A stretch of DNA of 64,000 bases, from NCBI GenBank assembly GCA_934047225.1, contig OW204000.1, positions 11,488,001-11,552,000 of the forward strand, in the 5' to 3' direction. The translations under genes and the position numbers were made by a program. The DNA is from Ypsolopha sequella (taxonomy: Eukaryota > Arthropoda > Insecta > Lepidoptera > Ypsolophidae). Of the stretch, positions 45,376-55,848 are shown piece by piece. The notes beneath the pieces were generated by a model. It saw only the letters and a program-made list of their open reading frames with translations. It had not been told where the DNA came from and did not search any database. Numbering within the stretch: the first letter of the stretch is position 1; every line of letters starts with the position of its first letter.

Positions 45376-45742
45376 TATTTTGCGAAATCCATCGCTATGA
45401 ATACTTTAAATATTATTAGAGTGCATTACAAGCTAGAAAAGATCAATCAGAAACAAACCCAAAGACAAGAATTTGAAAAAATTCTCCGGGCCAGGATTCG
45501 AACCTGCGACCTCTTCTTATCAAGACAAGCGCGCTACCAATTGCGCCACCGAGGTTCCTACCCAGACCGGTGAATTCTTCCATCATACTTGTCCACTGTT
45601 ATTTTTGCATCTGCCTGATATACCAGCTTGTACTGCACATATAGAACGCTCACGAGGGCAATTTTTTCAAATTCTTGTCTTTCGGTTTGTTTCTGATTGA
45701 TCTTTTCTAGTTTGTAATGCACTCTGATAATATTTAGAATAA
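45376..45742 (-). mobile_element. tRNA-bearing composite repeat inside a foldback, copy 3
   Basis: The tRNA-like part (reverse complement of 45487-45556) has 'ggtggcgcaattggtagcgc' and 'caggttcgaatcc'. It is flanked by ~75-bp inverted arms: 'agagtgcattacaagctaga' with 'gatcaatcagaaacaaa' (45418-45460), and 'tttgtttctgattgatc' with 'tttgtaatgcactct' (45686-45725). Copies 1 and 2 have only the left arm. A SINE-like head inside inverted arms is unusual. Confidence 0.8.
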
Positions 45743-46010
45743 TAATAATGTATTGCAGGAAAAAAATCCATATAAAAATTAAAATAAAAAAACCAAATGA
45801 ATACCTTCATTAACACTATTTACGGTTAAAAGGTCGCGATGTACGGAACGCCAGTGCTTGTACAGCGGACTTGTAATATTGTCACAAGATAAAATGCTGT
45901 TTTTCGAGCTACCAAGTCTCTCCCAACATGACACCACTCTTGACCGAATGATGGCATAGAAGTCAGGGACCCCAGCAGAAGCAAACATACCCGATGCACT
46001 ACAACTTAAT

Positions 46011-46402
46011 AGTAGTTTATGCTACAAGGGCGAAAAGGAATTAATTTCGAGGACGATTTAAAACACGAGCGTAGCGAGTGTTTAAAACGGAACCGAGTAA
46101 TTTATTGCTCTTACGCCCGTGTATTATACTCCGTTTTTCAATGCATAGTGTGAGGAAATAAAACAAATATAATCTTGTGAACTTGAAATTATGATTGGCT
46201 CAAAAAAACTGTATCCAGAGCCGTTAAACAGTGGAAAAAAAAGTATAACATTTATGGTACACAGGAAAGGTTGCGGGTTAGCCAACTTCTCGTAAATCAA
46301 TTAAAAATAATAATAATGAAGCCCTAGGGCAAAATAATCGACTTTCTGTTCGGTTTTGATGCTTAAAAAATGGTCCTTTACGAGCACTTGTATTGAAAAA
46401 TT
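46011..46402 (-). repeat. Dispersed ~390-bp repeat, copy C
   Basis: Reverse complement of copies A and B, complete, starting 'gtagtttatgctacaagggc' at the left and ending 'cgagcacttgtattgaaaaa'. The inverted pair 'gggcgaaaaggaatt' / 'taatttattgctcttacgccc' is intact. Confidence 0.85.
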
Positions 46403-46449
46403 AATGTTTATTCTTCTCATGTAGTATTAAGTAACACTGACAATTTAAT

Positions 46450-49400
46450 ACAAAGACAAAAGACAAAAGACAAAAATTATTTATTTCTCATAGCACAAGA
46501 TAATAATATAAGCTTTACAATGTGGGTAAACTAATAAACAGTAACAGTAATAGTACAGTATTAAACTAAACTAGGCGTTACGTATACGTTAAAAAATTAA
46601 AAAGTACTTGAGCATAGACTTAACAATAAAATAATGGTTAGTAGCAGACCCCACACTAAGTCGGACTTGTCCTGGGGGTCTAGACCAAGGTTACAAATAT
46701 TGTGATTTAAATGGGAGTACACAGTTTGCTATGCTTTTGTATATTATTAGCGGAAAACAGAATAATTAATTACTTTAACAACGATTACAGTGATTTATGC
46801 AATAATTTTTATACAGAAAACAATAATATAGGTATATAAGTACATAAAAAATACCTGATAAATAAAAGTTACAAAAATAAATAAATAAAAATAAGTAAAT
46901 AATATCATTTTAATATAATAATATAAATAAAATACGTTTGTAATTAAAATATATATTTAAGCTGAACAAAAACAGTTTTTTCAATGTTGTACCTTTAGGA
47001 CAGCTTCAGTGGTGTCGTAGTCAAGGGTAAGTAGCCATTTGGTGATTTTGTCTTTTGCCTGCCAAGTAGTGCAGCTTCTTAGGTCACAGTTCTTAATGGC
47101 TTGCTTATAGACGTACGGGAAAGCAAAAGATTTAAATCTTTGCGCAAAGGCTGTTTTTACGAAAGCAGTATTGACGTTTAGATGATGACGTCGTCTGGTC
47201 TGATTCTGAGCACCCATTTTGAGCTCCGCTCTGTGATGCAGAAGAGCTACTCGTAGTATATACAATTGTCTCACAGATAGGACCTCCGCTTCCTTGTACG
47301 TTTCGTAAGTTGGGTGCCGGAAAGGTTTCTTAAGCATGACCTTGAGAACTGACCTTTGCGCCCTTTCAAGTGGGAGTAGGGTGGTCTTTGCTGAGCTTCC
47401 CCATGCCGTAACGCAATAAGATAAAACTGATTGACAAAGCGATAGGTAAACGAGCCGCAGGATAATTTTGTCAGCACTATTTCGCAGGAGCTTCATAATA
47501 CCAGTGAGCCGCCTTACACGCCCAGCCACGCAATGCACATGTTGTTTGAAGTTTAAATTTTCATCAAGCACAACACCTAGGTACTTCACTGATGGAACAC
47601 GTTCTATACTCGTGCACGAGCAACCAACTGAGGAGTTTATAGACAAATTCAAGTCTTTACAAGTGTGAACTCTGATGTTTTGTGACGAAAGGGGCTGAGA
47701 AGCAGCCGTTTTGTGAAAGCAAATATATTTTGTTTTTTCAACGTTAAGAGTGAGCAGATTTTTTTGAAGCCAGTTTGCTATAGACACTACTCCCCTCTCT
47801 GCTTGAGAGAATACGCTGTTCCAGGATTCACCCTTAAACAACAAAGCGGTGTCATCTGCGTAACATATCACCCCAACATTCTCACCAGCAAAGTCCAGTT
47901 GCGTTATGCCGTTGATGTACATTATGAATAGCGTAGGTCCGAGGATGCTGCCCTGAGGCACTCCAAAGGTAATACTTTCAAGATCACTAGTGAGGTCTTC
48001 GAGTTTGACACATTGTTTTCTTTCGGTCAGATAACTTTGGAACCAGTCAAGGGCAGTCCCACGAATCCCGTAAGACTCGAGTTTTTTCAAAAGTATTTCA
48101 GTAGAGACCGTGTCGAACGCTTTCGCTAGATCAATAAAAACGCCCACACAAGCATGACCTGAATCAAGAGTAGCTGAGACCTCAGACAGTAGCAAGGTTA
48201 CAGCGTCCTCTGTGGATTTGCCTCGACGGAAACCAAACTGTCGCGGGGACAGAAGATTATGGCTTTCCAGGAAGTCAACTAGACGTTTATTAACGACTTT
48301 TTCCAGTATTTTTGAGAATACTGCCAGTAAGGATATTGGGCGATAATTCGATGGGATATCTTTAGCACCACTTTTATGTATTGGGACAACAATCGCAGTT
48401 TTCCAACTACTTGGAAAAATTCCAGTAACGAGACTTAAATTACAGATATGTGTAAGTGGTTTTAAAATTAGATTACAAATGTTTTTTATTAGTGGATTTC
48501 TCAATCCGTCTAGTCCTGGAGCACTGTGGTTTTTTAGTTTACATATTAGTGATTGGATTTCAAGTTCATCAGTTGGCAGCATAAAAAAGGAGTTCGCATT
48601 TTTGTTAACCTTTTGATTCGGGTCACGGCTTAGGTCTTTTTCAGATTTGTTTAAACAGTTAAGTGTTTGTTCAGCTAAATTTTTACCGACGTTGGAGAAG
48701 TATTTGTTGCATGTATTTAGAGATTCGTGCGGCGACTTCTCAATCGTCAGTAGTTTCGAAGAAGCCTTTGACTTTCGCCTTAGGTCACATATGGATTTAA
48801 TGACATCCCATAACTTTTTTGCATTATCTTTGTTTTCTTCTAGTTCTTTTTGTTCATACTTATTTTTGAGTCGTTTAAGCAAGTTGTTGCAAAAGTTGCG
48901 ATATCTTTTGTAAGATAGCTGCAAAATCATATTATTTGGTTGTTTACGAGCCTTATTGTGTAATCTATCACGGTTTTGGGTGCATCGAATAAGCCCCGGA
49001 GTCATCCAAGGCTTAAGGTTGAACTTTGAATGACTTATTGTGGCTAGTTTTGTATTTTTTTCAATGATTCTGTCTAGAATATCCATAAAACAATTAGCAG
49101 CATCCGACGAATCAGTTTTATTTATAATGTTGGACCAGTCGTAATCGCTTAGCTCATTCGCTACTGCATTATAATCCGTTTTTAATACAGTTCTTCTACG
49201 CGTCATCTTTGTTTCCAAAGGAAAACCTGTCATCGCTAAGTCGTGGTCTGTTAACGAGGACTTACAGACGATACCGACCGCGTTGATATTTGACCCAACA
49301 AAAATGTGGTCTAGGCAAGTTTTTAGTCTTGTTGGTTTCGTGATGCTAGGTTTAAGACCCAGTTCTGCAGTTAAACAAAGGTAATCACTTGCCTGTTCCA

Positions 49401-49527
49401 ATCTTTGTTGTACTGGTTCGTCGGATAAAATATTTATGTTGATATCTCCTGCTATAATGACGTTAGTTTTTTGTTTACGTAGTTTGATAATGGACTCAAG
49501 GGAGGACAAATAGTTATCATATACATC
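46450..49527 (-). mobile_element. 5'-truncated non-LTR retrotransposon (LINE)
   Basis: It comprises one long ORF, an AT-rich 3' UTR (46476-46980), and a 3' tail of gacaaaa repeats at about 46450-46476 (TTTTGTC on the sense strand). The 5' end stops inside the endonuclease domain, at about 49527, where a stop codon and unrelated DNA follow. 5' truncation is normal for target-primed reverse transcription. The flank beyond (49517-49558) contains a doubled ~21-bp unit 'atcata-acatcttactttgt'. Confidence 0.9.
46981..49527 (-). CDS. LINE ORF2: endonuclease C-terminus plus reverse transcriptase (partial)
   Basis: This ORF encodes the enzyme that nicks the target and copies the element's RNA. It is open from 49527 with no real start codon; TTG at 49509 is not a true start. 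Counting from there, the C-terminal part of an APE-type endonuclease shows GDININ (21-26), LDHIF (66-70) and LTDHD (86-90). The reverse transcriptase follows: SAPGLDG (329-335), NYRPISLL (388-395), FIDLAKAFDTVS (458-469, first catalytic Asp), GVPQGSILGP (516-525) and YADDTALL (550-557, catalytic Asp pair). A cysteine-containing C-terminal region follows, with no obvious RNase H. There are no stops or frameshifts, so the copy is recent. Motif style fits the Jockey/CR1 group; the clade is not resolved. About 140 N-terminal endonuclease residues are missing, so it cannot move on its own. Confidence 0.9.
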   Translation of the reverse strand, partial: DVYDNYLSSLESIIKLRKQKTNVIIAGDININILSDEPVQQRLEQASDYLCLTAELGLKPSITKPTRLKTCLDHIFVGSNINAVGIVCKSSLTDHDLAMTGFPLETKMTRRRTVLKTDYNAVANELSDYDWSNIINKTDSSDAANCFMDILDRIIEKNTKLATISHSKFNLKPWMTPGLIRCTQNRDRLHNKARKQPNNMILQLSYKRYRNFCNNLLKRLKNKYEQKELEENKDNAKKLWDVIKSICDLRRKSKASSKLLTIEKSPHESLNTCNKYFSNVGKNLAEQTLNCLNKSEKDLSRDPNQKVNKNANSFFMLPTDELEIQSLICKLKNHSAPGLDGLRNPLIKNICNLILKPLTHICNLSLVTGIFPSSWKTAIVVPIHKSGAKDIPSNYRPISLLAVFSKILEKVVNKRLVDFLESHNLLSPRQFGFRRGKSTEDAVTLLLSEVSATLDSGHACVGVFIDLAKAFDTVSTEILLKKLESYGIRGTALDWFQSYLTERKQCVKLEDLTSDLESITFGVPQGSILGPTLFIMYINGITQLDFAGENVGVICYADDTALLFKGESWNSVFSQAERGVVSIANWLQKNLLTLNVEKTKYICFHKTAASQPLSSQNIRVHTCKDLNLSINSSVGCSCTSIERVPSVKYLGVVLDENLNFKQHVHCVAGRVRRLTGIMKLLRNSADKIILRLVYLSLCQSVLSYCVTAWGSSAKTTLLPLERAQRSVLKVMLKKPFRHPTYETYKEAEVLSVRQLYILRVALLHHRAELKMGAQNQTRRRHHLNVNTAFVKTAFAQRFKSFAFPYVYKQAIKNCDLRSCTTWQAKDKITKWLLTLDYDTTEAVLKVQH

Positions 49528-49960
49528 TTACTTTGTATCATAGACATCTTACTTTGTATTTTATTAGGTTATATAAATTATATTATTACATTGTCACTCT
49601 CATAGGTTTAAGTCTAAATATAACATTAGAATTAAGTTAAAAACATTTGTATGCTGTTATGACAAAAGGATCTACCTACCTTCCTAGGTAGGTAAATTTT
49701 ACATTTACTTACCTATTTACCTAGTATATTTTATAAGACCTACATTATGTTACATGCTTTAAAACAAATAAATGATTTATTAATTGATTGATTGATTGAT
49801 ACAGTATCGGGGTAATAGCATAAGTATATGGAATACGTTATTATATTGAACCCGCAATGTACTGTAGGAGTGTCTGGTGAAATCAAACCGTAACTGAAAC
49901 GTACAAAAACTTTGACAGTAAGCTTTGAACAGTGTAATTTTAACGTCATCCGTACACAAA
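49528..49960. other. Intergenic DNA
   Basis: No gene. A (ATTG)n run is at 49782-49801, possibly the tail of a decayed LINE on the plus strand. Confidence 0.5.
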
Positions 49961-50266
49961 ATTGTAACAAAATATTAAGAAATAATTTTAACGGCCAAAA
50001 TTCAAACTTAAGCCTAGACAAATATTAATAATAGTTTGCTATATGCATAAACATATCTTTAATGAAATTATGGTAGCTTCAAAAACATTGGATTATATGG
50101 AAAATTATTTTAGATTATTTACGGCTGGTATCACGACTATGGAAAAGCTAACTGTTTCAAAAATACGTTAATCCATATCTTAGCAAACTATATATTGTTA
50201 AAAAGTTATCTCAGCTGAAGGTTGTATTTTGGCCGTTATAATTGTTTCTAATTATTTTGTTACAAA
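49961..50266. mobile_element. Palindromic MITE, copy 2 of 3
   Basis: It begins 'attgtaacaaaatattaaga' and ends 'taattattttgttacaaat', with 'ataattttaacggcc' mirrored by 'ggccgttataatt'. The central 'tttacggctggtatcacgac' is shared with the copy at 17286-17580. Confidence 0.85.
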
Positions 50267-51540
50267 TATGGAGAAACGACCCTTAAAGAGAAGAAATGTT
50301 CTCGCCGAATCCACAGGTTGTAGGGAATTACGATAGTCGTTACATTGAGGCACGAATGGGCAGTACAAATCCATATACAAGACGAAATATCGAATGACAA
50401 GTTTTATTGAAGGCTTTCCAAAGAATATTACACTGCAAAGGTTTTTCAAAGGCAAGGTTATGAATGTTCTGTAGACGTTAGTGTATTCACTCCATGCCAG
50501 AAGATATCTTTGATCAAAAAGCATCAGTTTGAGTCGGAAAATGCTTTGTCGGAAAGATAACCGTTTTGACAAGATGAAAATGGGAGGAAGCCATTTCGAC
50601 AGTTACAAATGTCGGATTTCCTTTGCTGATTGTGATCCGGCACCAAATTTCCTTGTCAATCTTGAAAAACACGCTATAAGGGCCCATAAATGAAACTTCC
50701 GGGGTAGACTGGTTTGCCCCTAGTATAAAAAAAGATAGGATAAAAAAAGCTTTATTGTTTACTAAATACAAACAAACAGAAAACAAATTCATAAAAGAAG
50801 GCTATTATTGACTTAGCGCCATGTGTATAATTTATGGTCACACTGTCAAAACACTTGTGTGTCATTTTAGATACACAGCCCACGTTTTGTATTGGCTTTG
50901 TGTATCGCTTATGCACATGTTTTCTTACATTTTGTAGGGCAAAAAATAACCCTGATATAGGCGATTTTCTTGGTGGTTTTGGGGTTGGGAATGGGCAAAT
51001 AGTTTTTGAGTAATTGAAGATTAATTTAAAGACCAATTTCAAAACATGAAGAAACTGTGTCAGAGAGCTTGTCAATGAACTGTTAAGCTTAACGGTTCGA
51101 AAAATTTCCTTTGGGCGGACAAAACCAGAAAGCGAATGTATTGCAATGGGTGTCGCGACGAGTACGTTCGCGAAACTGTAAATGTAAATGCTGGCAACAC
51201 TAGAGAAAAAATAACAATCTAAATTGTCTATGGTTAGAAGTCGAGAGCCTTTTTTCCCGCGAGAACTTGTGTCAGCTTGGTAAAAATGGTGGACAATAAT
51301 CGCGTCAGAAAAGAAACGCGTGTTTGACAGAATAAAATAAGAAAAGTGGTGCAGAAAACAAAGGACAAGATAGAATAAGTTCCTGTGCCGGGACACAAGA
51401 CTATGGGAGAAGTGATTGGTAAGGACATCAGAACAAGAAGAACTTGCCAGGTAAGTCATTAATATAACACACAAAGAAATGGCATTACGGAGGACTGGGG
51501 TGGTTAAGAGGGTAGGCAGAAAGAAAGAAGGAGACCATTC
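50267..51540. other. Unassigned 1.3-kb region, less AT-rich
   Basis: The minus strand has several open frames (50252-50572, 50514-50792, 50752-51474, the last 240 codons). The peptides are rich in Phe, Ser and Leu and show no domain I recognise. The region is bounded by a palindromic MITE on one side and the hairpin array on the other, so it may be the body of a decayed or unfamiliar element. No function is proposed. Confidence 0.3.
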
Positions 51541-51738
51541 TTAGGGACAAGAAGTCCCGCCAAAGTATAAGATTCTTAGGGACAAGGAGTCCCACCTAAC
51601 TAATAGGGACAAGAAGTCCTACCTGATACATAAGGGCAAGAAGCCACACCTGATACATAAGGGCAAGAAGAATCACCTGATACCTGCATAAGGACAAGAA
51701 GCCAAGATAGAAATGTGGGGACAAGAAGTCCCAATAAC
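51541..51738 (+). repeat. Tandem array of mini-hairpins (GGGACAAGAAGTCCC units)
   Basis: About seven units of 27-35 bp each contain GGGACAAGAAGTCCC or a variant. The motif is itself an inverted repeat, with a 5-bp stem and an AAGAA loop. Several units carry 'cacctgatacata' between hairpins. In two shortened units the motif is GGCAAGAAGCC, where the loss of A on one side is matched by loss of T on the other, so pairing is kept. Confidence 0.85.
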
Positions 51739-52305
51739 AGTAGAACATTCATCACACTAAGATGTGACTAATGTCACCCTACAATTAAGGTTATATTGTA
51801 GAGTTAAATCCACAGAATCTAGGCTAGAAATTCTCGCAGAACGTATTTTGCGATAATGGGTACCTTGTTAGTTTAAGACTTCTGCTGTCCTGTGATCTAG
51901 GAACTAAGTCTAAATGCTACAAATCATATACTGTAAAATATTCTTGCCTTTTTTTTGGGTCTTAGATTGCTATAAGAAACATCCCTTATTTTATAAATGA
52001 ATATATTTTAAAATTTTCTCGTACATACCTTTTTAATTTACTAAGATATGAAGAAAATAATAAAAGCGATATATTTCCACTCCTTCAATAGAGTCATCAT
52101 AAGGGGACCTAAAGGAACTTGTTTTGAAATAATATTTGTATTTAGTATTTGACTTATTGACATAGGGGTAAATCTTAGGTTTGAGTAACTAATCTTAAGA
52201 TAATAATGGAGAAAATTGAGAATACCTACAACATTAAACAATGATAGAAATAAATTTCTATGTTTGAATACTTGGCAATTTATCCATTGCAAGGAGATAT
52301 AAATT
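51739..52305. other. Intergenic DNA leading into palindrome copy 2
   Basis: No gene recognised. 52240-52300 is the inverted form of the terminal motif at 35156-35220 ('aaatttctatgtttgaa', 'ggcaatttatcc'). Confidence 0.55.
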
Positions 52306-52448
52306 AACATTATATCATTGCAGTAAAGAAACGCAGAAAGAAAAGTAAATCTGGATGTGAGGAGCTTCAGAGCTCCCGGTTCAGAGCTCCTCACATCTAG
52401 ATTTACTTTTCTTTCTGCGTTTCTATACTGCAATGATATAATGTTAAC
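52306..52448. mobile_element. 143-bp near-perfect palindrome, copy 2
   Basis: Same ends (ttaacattatatc...gatataatgttaa) and arms as 34991-35143, with a shorter centre. The flanking terminal motif lies on the opposite side, so the whole unit is inverted relative to copy 1. Confidence 0.9.
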
Positions 52449-53334
52449 CTACAACATTGTTAATAACGGCAGAACTGCAGGGTTCGCCTCGCTTCACTAG
52501 GACTCTTAAACTTATGATAACAAGCAACCTAAGACGCTCCTCCTTGCTTCGCTTGTCGTCGCACCAATTTTGAAAGTGTCTTCTTCAACATTTACTATGA
52601 CTTTGTGGTAAAACTTAATCTGACATTTAATTACCATCATCACTTAGGAAATTTTTAGGTTTAACCAGAAAATTTTGCGTAGTTATTGCTCTAAAAGTAA
52701 CGACAATCCGGTTTTAAATTGAAAACCAAAGCAAAGTAAGGTTTGTATTTAAAAAACCTAAAGGTAGGGTTTCTAAATAAATCCCTAGTTCTGAATGTAA
52801 AACCGAATTTCATTAAATCACTACAACACATAATATACCTTATAAGTACAGATCAACATACGTGCTCGTTTGTCCTTAAAAGGTCGGCGCACACACTTAG
52901 CAAGCATAAAAGGATGTAATATGAAATCAGCAAAAACTGAAGTGTTAAGGGAGGCACAGAAGGAGAAGCCGACTTATCTTGACAAGGGTCCCTTATTTAC
53001 ATTTCAATGGAAATGCTCCTTTCTCGGAAACGTTGGGTATGTACTAGCGCCGAAATGTTGCTAAACCACTTTTTACCTGATTTGGAAGTCTTATGACCAG
53101 GCGGTAAGACTCAAGCAAGATAGTTGCTAAGTTCACCGATGGTGCAGCCTGACCAAAATGTTTGTCGACCTCTAAAACTGCTTTCAAGTATGGTAAATGC
53201 CCTATAGTAAAGATTGAGGCCGGTTCAAATGGATTTAAGTCTACCAGAATACAAATTATGCTTGTCAGGTAACGAATGGTCTTGTATGTTATTTGGATGG
53301 ATTGCTGTTTTATAAAACCTCCAAATGTAAAAAA
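52449..53334. other. Intergenic DNA
   Basis: No gene or long repeat recognised. A 64-codon ORF at 52870-53064 has no known motif. Confidence 0.45.
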
Positions 53335-54050
53335 AAAACCGGCTAAGTGTGACTCAGACTCGCGTACCTAGGCTTCCATATTTTGGATGATAAATTTAAT
53401 TTTGTAATTTTTTTCGTGAATTTCTAAGCCGCTTTATTTTTCCTATAATCTTTACGTAAACACATAATAAAGCCGATTCTGAAGGCTTTAACTTTAGTTT
53501 TAGTGCTGTCAGAACTAAATTTTCTTCATTGCAAAATAGACCTTAAGTGTAAAGAACAGAAGCCAAATTACTCTGTAATAATTAAAGTTTTGACAGCACT
53601 AAAACTAAAATTATAGCCTTCAGAATCGGCTTTATTACCATGATAATTTTTATATTTTTTGGTCAACCAGTTTCGGAGATTAAGGGGAGGGGGGACAAAT
53701 ATATTTTTGCGGTTTTTTAAAGATTTCTCGAAACCAGTGCCAGTAAATATAGTATAAGTATATATTTTTAACACCAGCTTTTTAATATCTACAATTTCAT
53801 ATCCATGTTGTATTTTTAGGATAATATTTATATATTTTTTATTTTGTTTTGGAAATGTTTTGAACAATTTCAAATTTTCATATTTATTTTACACCGTAAT
53901 ATGTAAAATTAATGCTTATATACAAATTAATGCCATTTTTGTTTTATCTTTAACGGTGCTAAAGTTATGAGGCTGTGACATACGGATGGACGGACAACGG
54001 AGTCTCACCATAAAGGTTCCTTTTGTACCTTTTAGGTACGGAACCCTAAA
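53335..54050 (+). repeat. Dispersed 'ccggctaagtg ... tacggaaccctaaaa' repeat
   Basis: It starts 'aaaaccggctaagtgtgact', ends 'ggtacggaaccctaaaaaat', and has 'atacggatggacggac' before the end. Partial relatives are at 43329 onward, 34725-34825 and 20290-20313. A 167-bp MITE has inserted at 53468-53634. Such sequences are common in Lepidoptera (recalled); no coding. Confidence 0.65.
53468..53634. mobile_element. 167-bp palindromic MITE, copy 2
   Basis: The same termini ('taaagccgattctgaaggct' and inverse) and the mirrored 'tttagtgctgtca' as 30107-30273, and the same length. Nested inside the 'tacggaaccc' repeat. Confidence 0.9.
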
Positions 54051-54884
54051 AAATAATATTGTTTTATAACCACTCTTATTCAAAAGCCTTCATTAGAATC
54101 CTAACAAGTCTGTTGGAGTATCATGTCTCCATTTCAAATAGCTTACTGAATTATTCAAGGGGCACGACAGAAGAAGGGGTGCATGGCTCAGGAAGTGGCA
54201 ATACAAAGTAGGAATATCGCAACTGACATCTTTCAGTTACAAAGTGAACTGCCGGTACAAGTTACTGGTATAAGGTAATGATTTGAAAATGCGCATAAAG
54301 TATAAAAAATATTATCACAAGACCTACAGCTTTAACAGGCCTGAAACATAAATTACTTAGAAAATAAAAATTACAAAAATTGGTAACAGTGTACATGGTG
54401 AATAACCTGAAATCTTGGCAAACGTTTTATTTTAGATTCCAAGTAAAGGTGCAAAATTAACTCGACCAGAATGTATCGAAGAAGTGATTCCGTGACAATA
54501 GCAGATGTAACTTTGCCGAAAATTCGGGAAAATATAAAAACTAAACACAGTGAGTCCCGTACTCCTAATAAAATTTATCAAATAACTGCTTTTTGCGCTA
54601 TTTTTGGGTAGTGGGCCGTGATCGTGAACAACTTTTTAGGATAGCTTAAACCGGATGTAAAATGACAGGGTACTTTATATCGTATAATATATTTTATACT
54701 GCATTGATTGTGCAAAAAATATATGTCCACGCAAATTGTAATAATTCTTGTTTGTGCAATAAGTAAACAGTTAATTTAACAATCTTCTGTCATACACATG
54801 ATTCAAAAAGCTTTTCCTGCGCATTTTTTTGTAATCTTACATCTCTTAAATCTCATGGAATCATCAACGCATACTCTTATTCTT
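54051..54884. other. Intergenic DNA
   Basis: No gene. 54520-54562 ('attcgggaaaatataaaaac', 'gagtcccgtactcctaataa') is a half-copy of the foldback at 30929-31118. Confidence 0.5.
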
Positions 54885-55130
54885 TAAATCAAAATTAGTG
54901 TACAGCGGCGAGCTTATCTCGATATTAATTTCTTCCAGTAAACCGAAAGAAGATCAGGAATACATAAAAAGGAAACAATAATCATAATAAACTTACCAAA
55001 TAATAATCGAAAACACTAACATTTAACTAACTACAAAACCTATGTACATAAATATAAATGAGTAATTAATAAAATACATAATATTGTAATTACACCTATC
55101 AATCAATATAAATTTGAATAAAGCCCAATA
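54885..55130 (-). mobile_element. LINE 3' end fragment, copy 2
   Basis: It parallels 20690-20930 over about 240 bp ('gtgtacagcggcgagcttat', 'taattacacctatcaat'). The minus strand again reads DKLAAVH then stop. Confidence 0.5.
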
Positions 55131-55251
55131 ATTTGTTAAATGCTCATTCAATTCATTATAGCATGTAACAAATTATTCATTATTACTCATTACCTATATA
55201 CGTTTATAAATATATTATATTTAACTTTTATGAGCTTTTGATTAGTATAGT

Positions 55252-55391
55252 GTTATTAAAACAATTAAAAAAATTTTATTACTCGATATATTTCGGCCCT
55301 CGGTATGGGGCCGTCATTTTCGACTGATGACGGCCCCATACCGAGGGTCGAAATATATCGAGTAATAATTTTTTTAATTGTTTTAATAACA
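55252..55391. repeat. Near-perfect ~65-bp-arm palindrome
   Basis: The left arm includes 'attactcgatatatttcgg' and 'ctcggtatggggccgtcat'. The right arm includes 'atgacggccccataccgag' and 'cgaaatatatcgagtaat'. The spacer is only ~9 bases. A one-arm relative is at 28784-28825. Confidence 0.9.
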
Positions 55392-55402
55392 TTACCTATA
55401 TA

Positions 55403-55848
55403 CAGGATGCTTGGAAATTCGACCTATTACTTGAAAGGCGTTATAATAGAAATCATTTCCTACAAATAATGCCTATCAACTAGGGGTCAAAAATGATAAT
55501 TTTTTATCAAGTAAAACACGTCGATATTGCAAAAATTACAAAGTAAACAAGGTCTTTTTTCCACTTGAGACCTTTTTTTTTCTGAGATCCTGGGAAATCA
55601 GGGCATGTATTTTTTTTTAAATGATCACACATTAAAATTAAAATAGAAAAATAACAAATAAGTGCCGAGAGCGGAGTAATTATTTCTAAATTATTTGGTT
55701 TTGGTTACCATTCTGAAAGTTTGAAAAATATCTTAAAAACCTCCGTAACTTCGAGACCATTCATTTTTGACCCCTAGTTGATAAGAAATTTGTTGAAAAT
55801 GATCTCTAGTATAACTCCTTTAAATAGGTCGAATTTCCAAGCACCATG
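55403..55848. mobile_element. Foldback MITE with TATA flanks, ~446 bp
   Basis: The ends cagg-tgcttggaaattcg and 'cgaatttccaagcacc' are inverted; 'tatcaactaggggtcaaaaa' is mirrored by 'tttttgacccctagttgata'. TATA lies on both sides (55399-55402, 55849-55852). The termini (cagg.tg) and TATA flanks resemble those of the 550-1587 foldback. Confidence 0.85.

Noticed and set aside
50752..51474. 240-codon minus-strand protein gene
   Set aside because: Phe/Ser/Leu-rich with no recognised domain and no start or splice context; kept only as an unassigned region.
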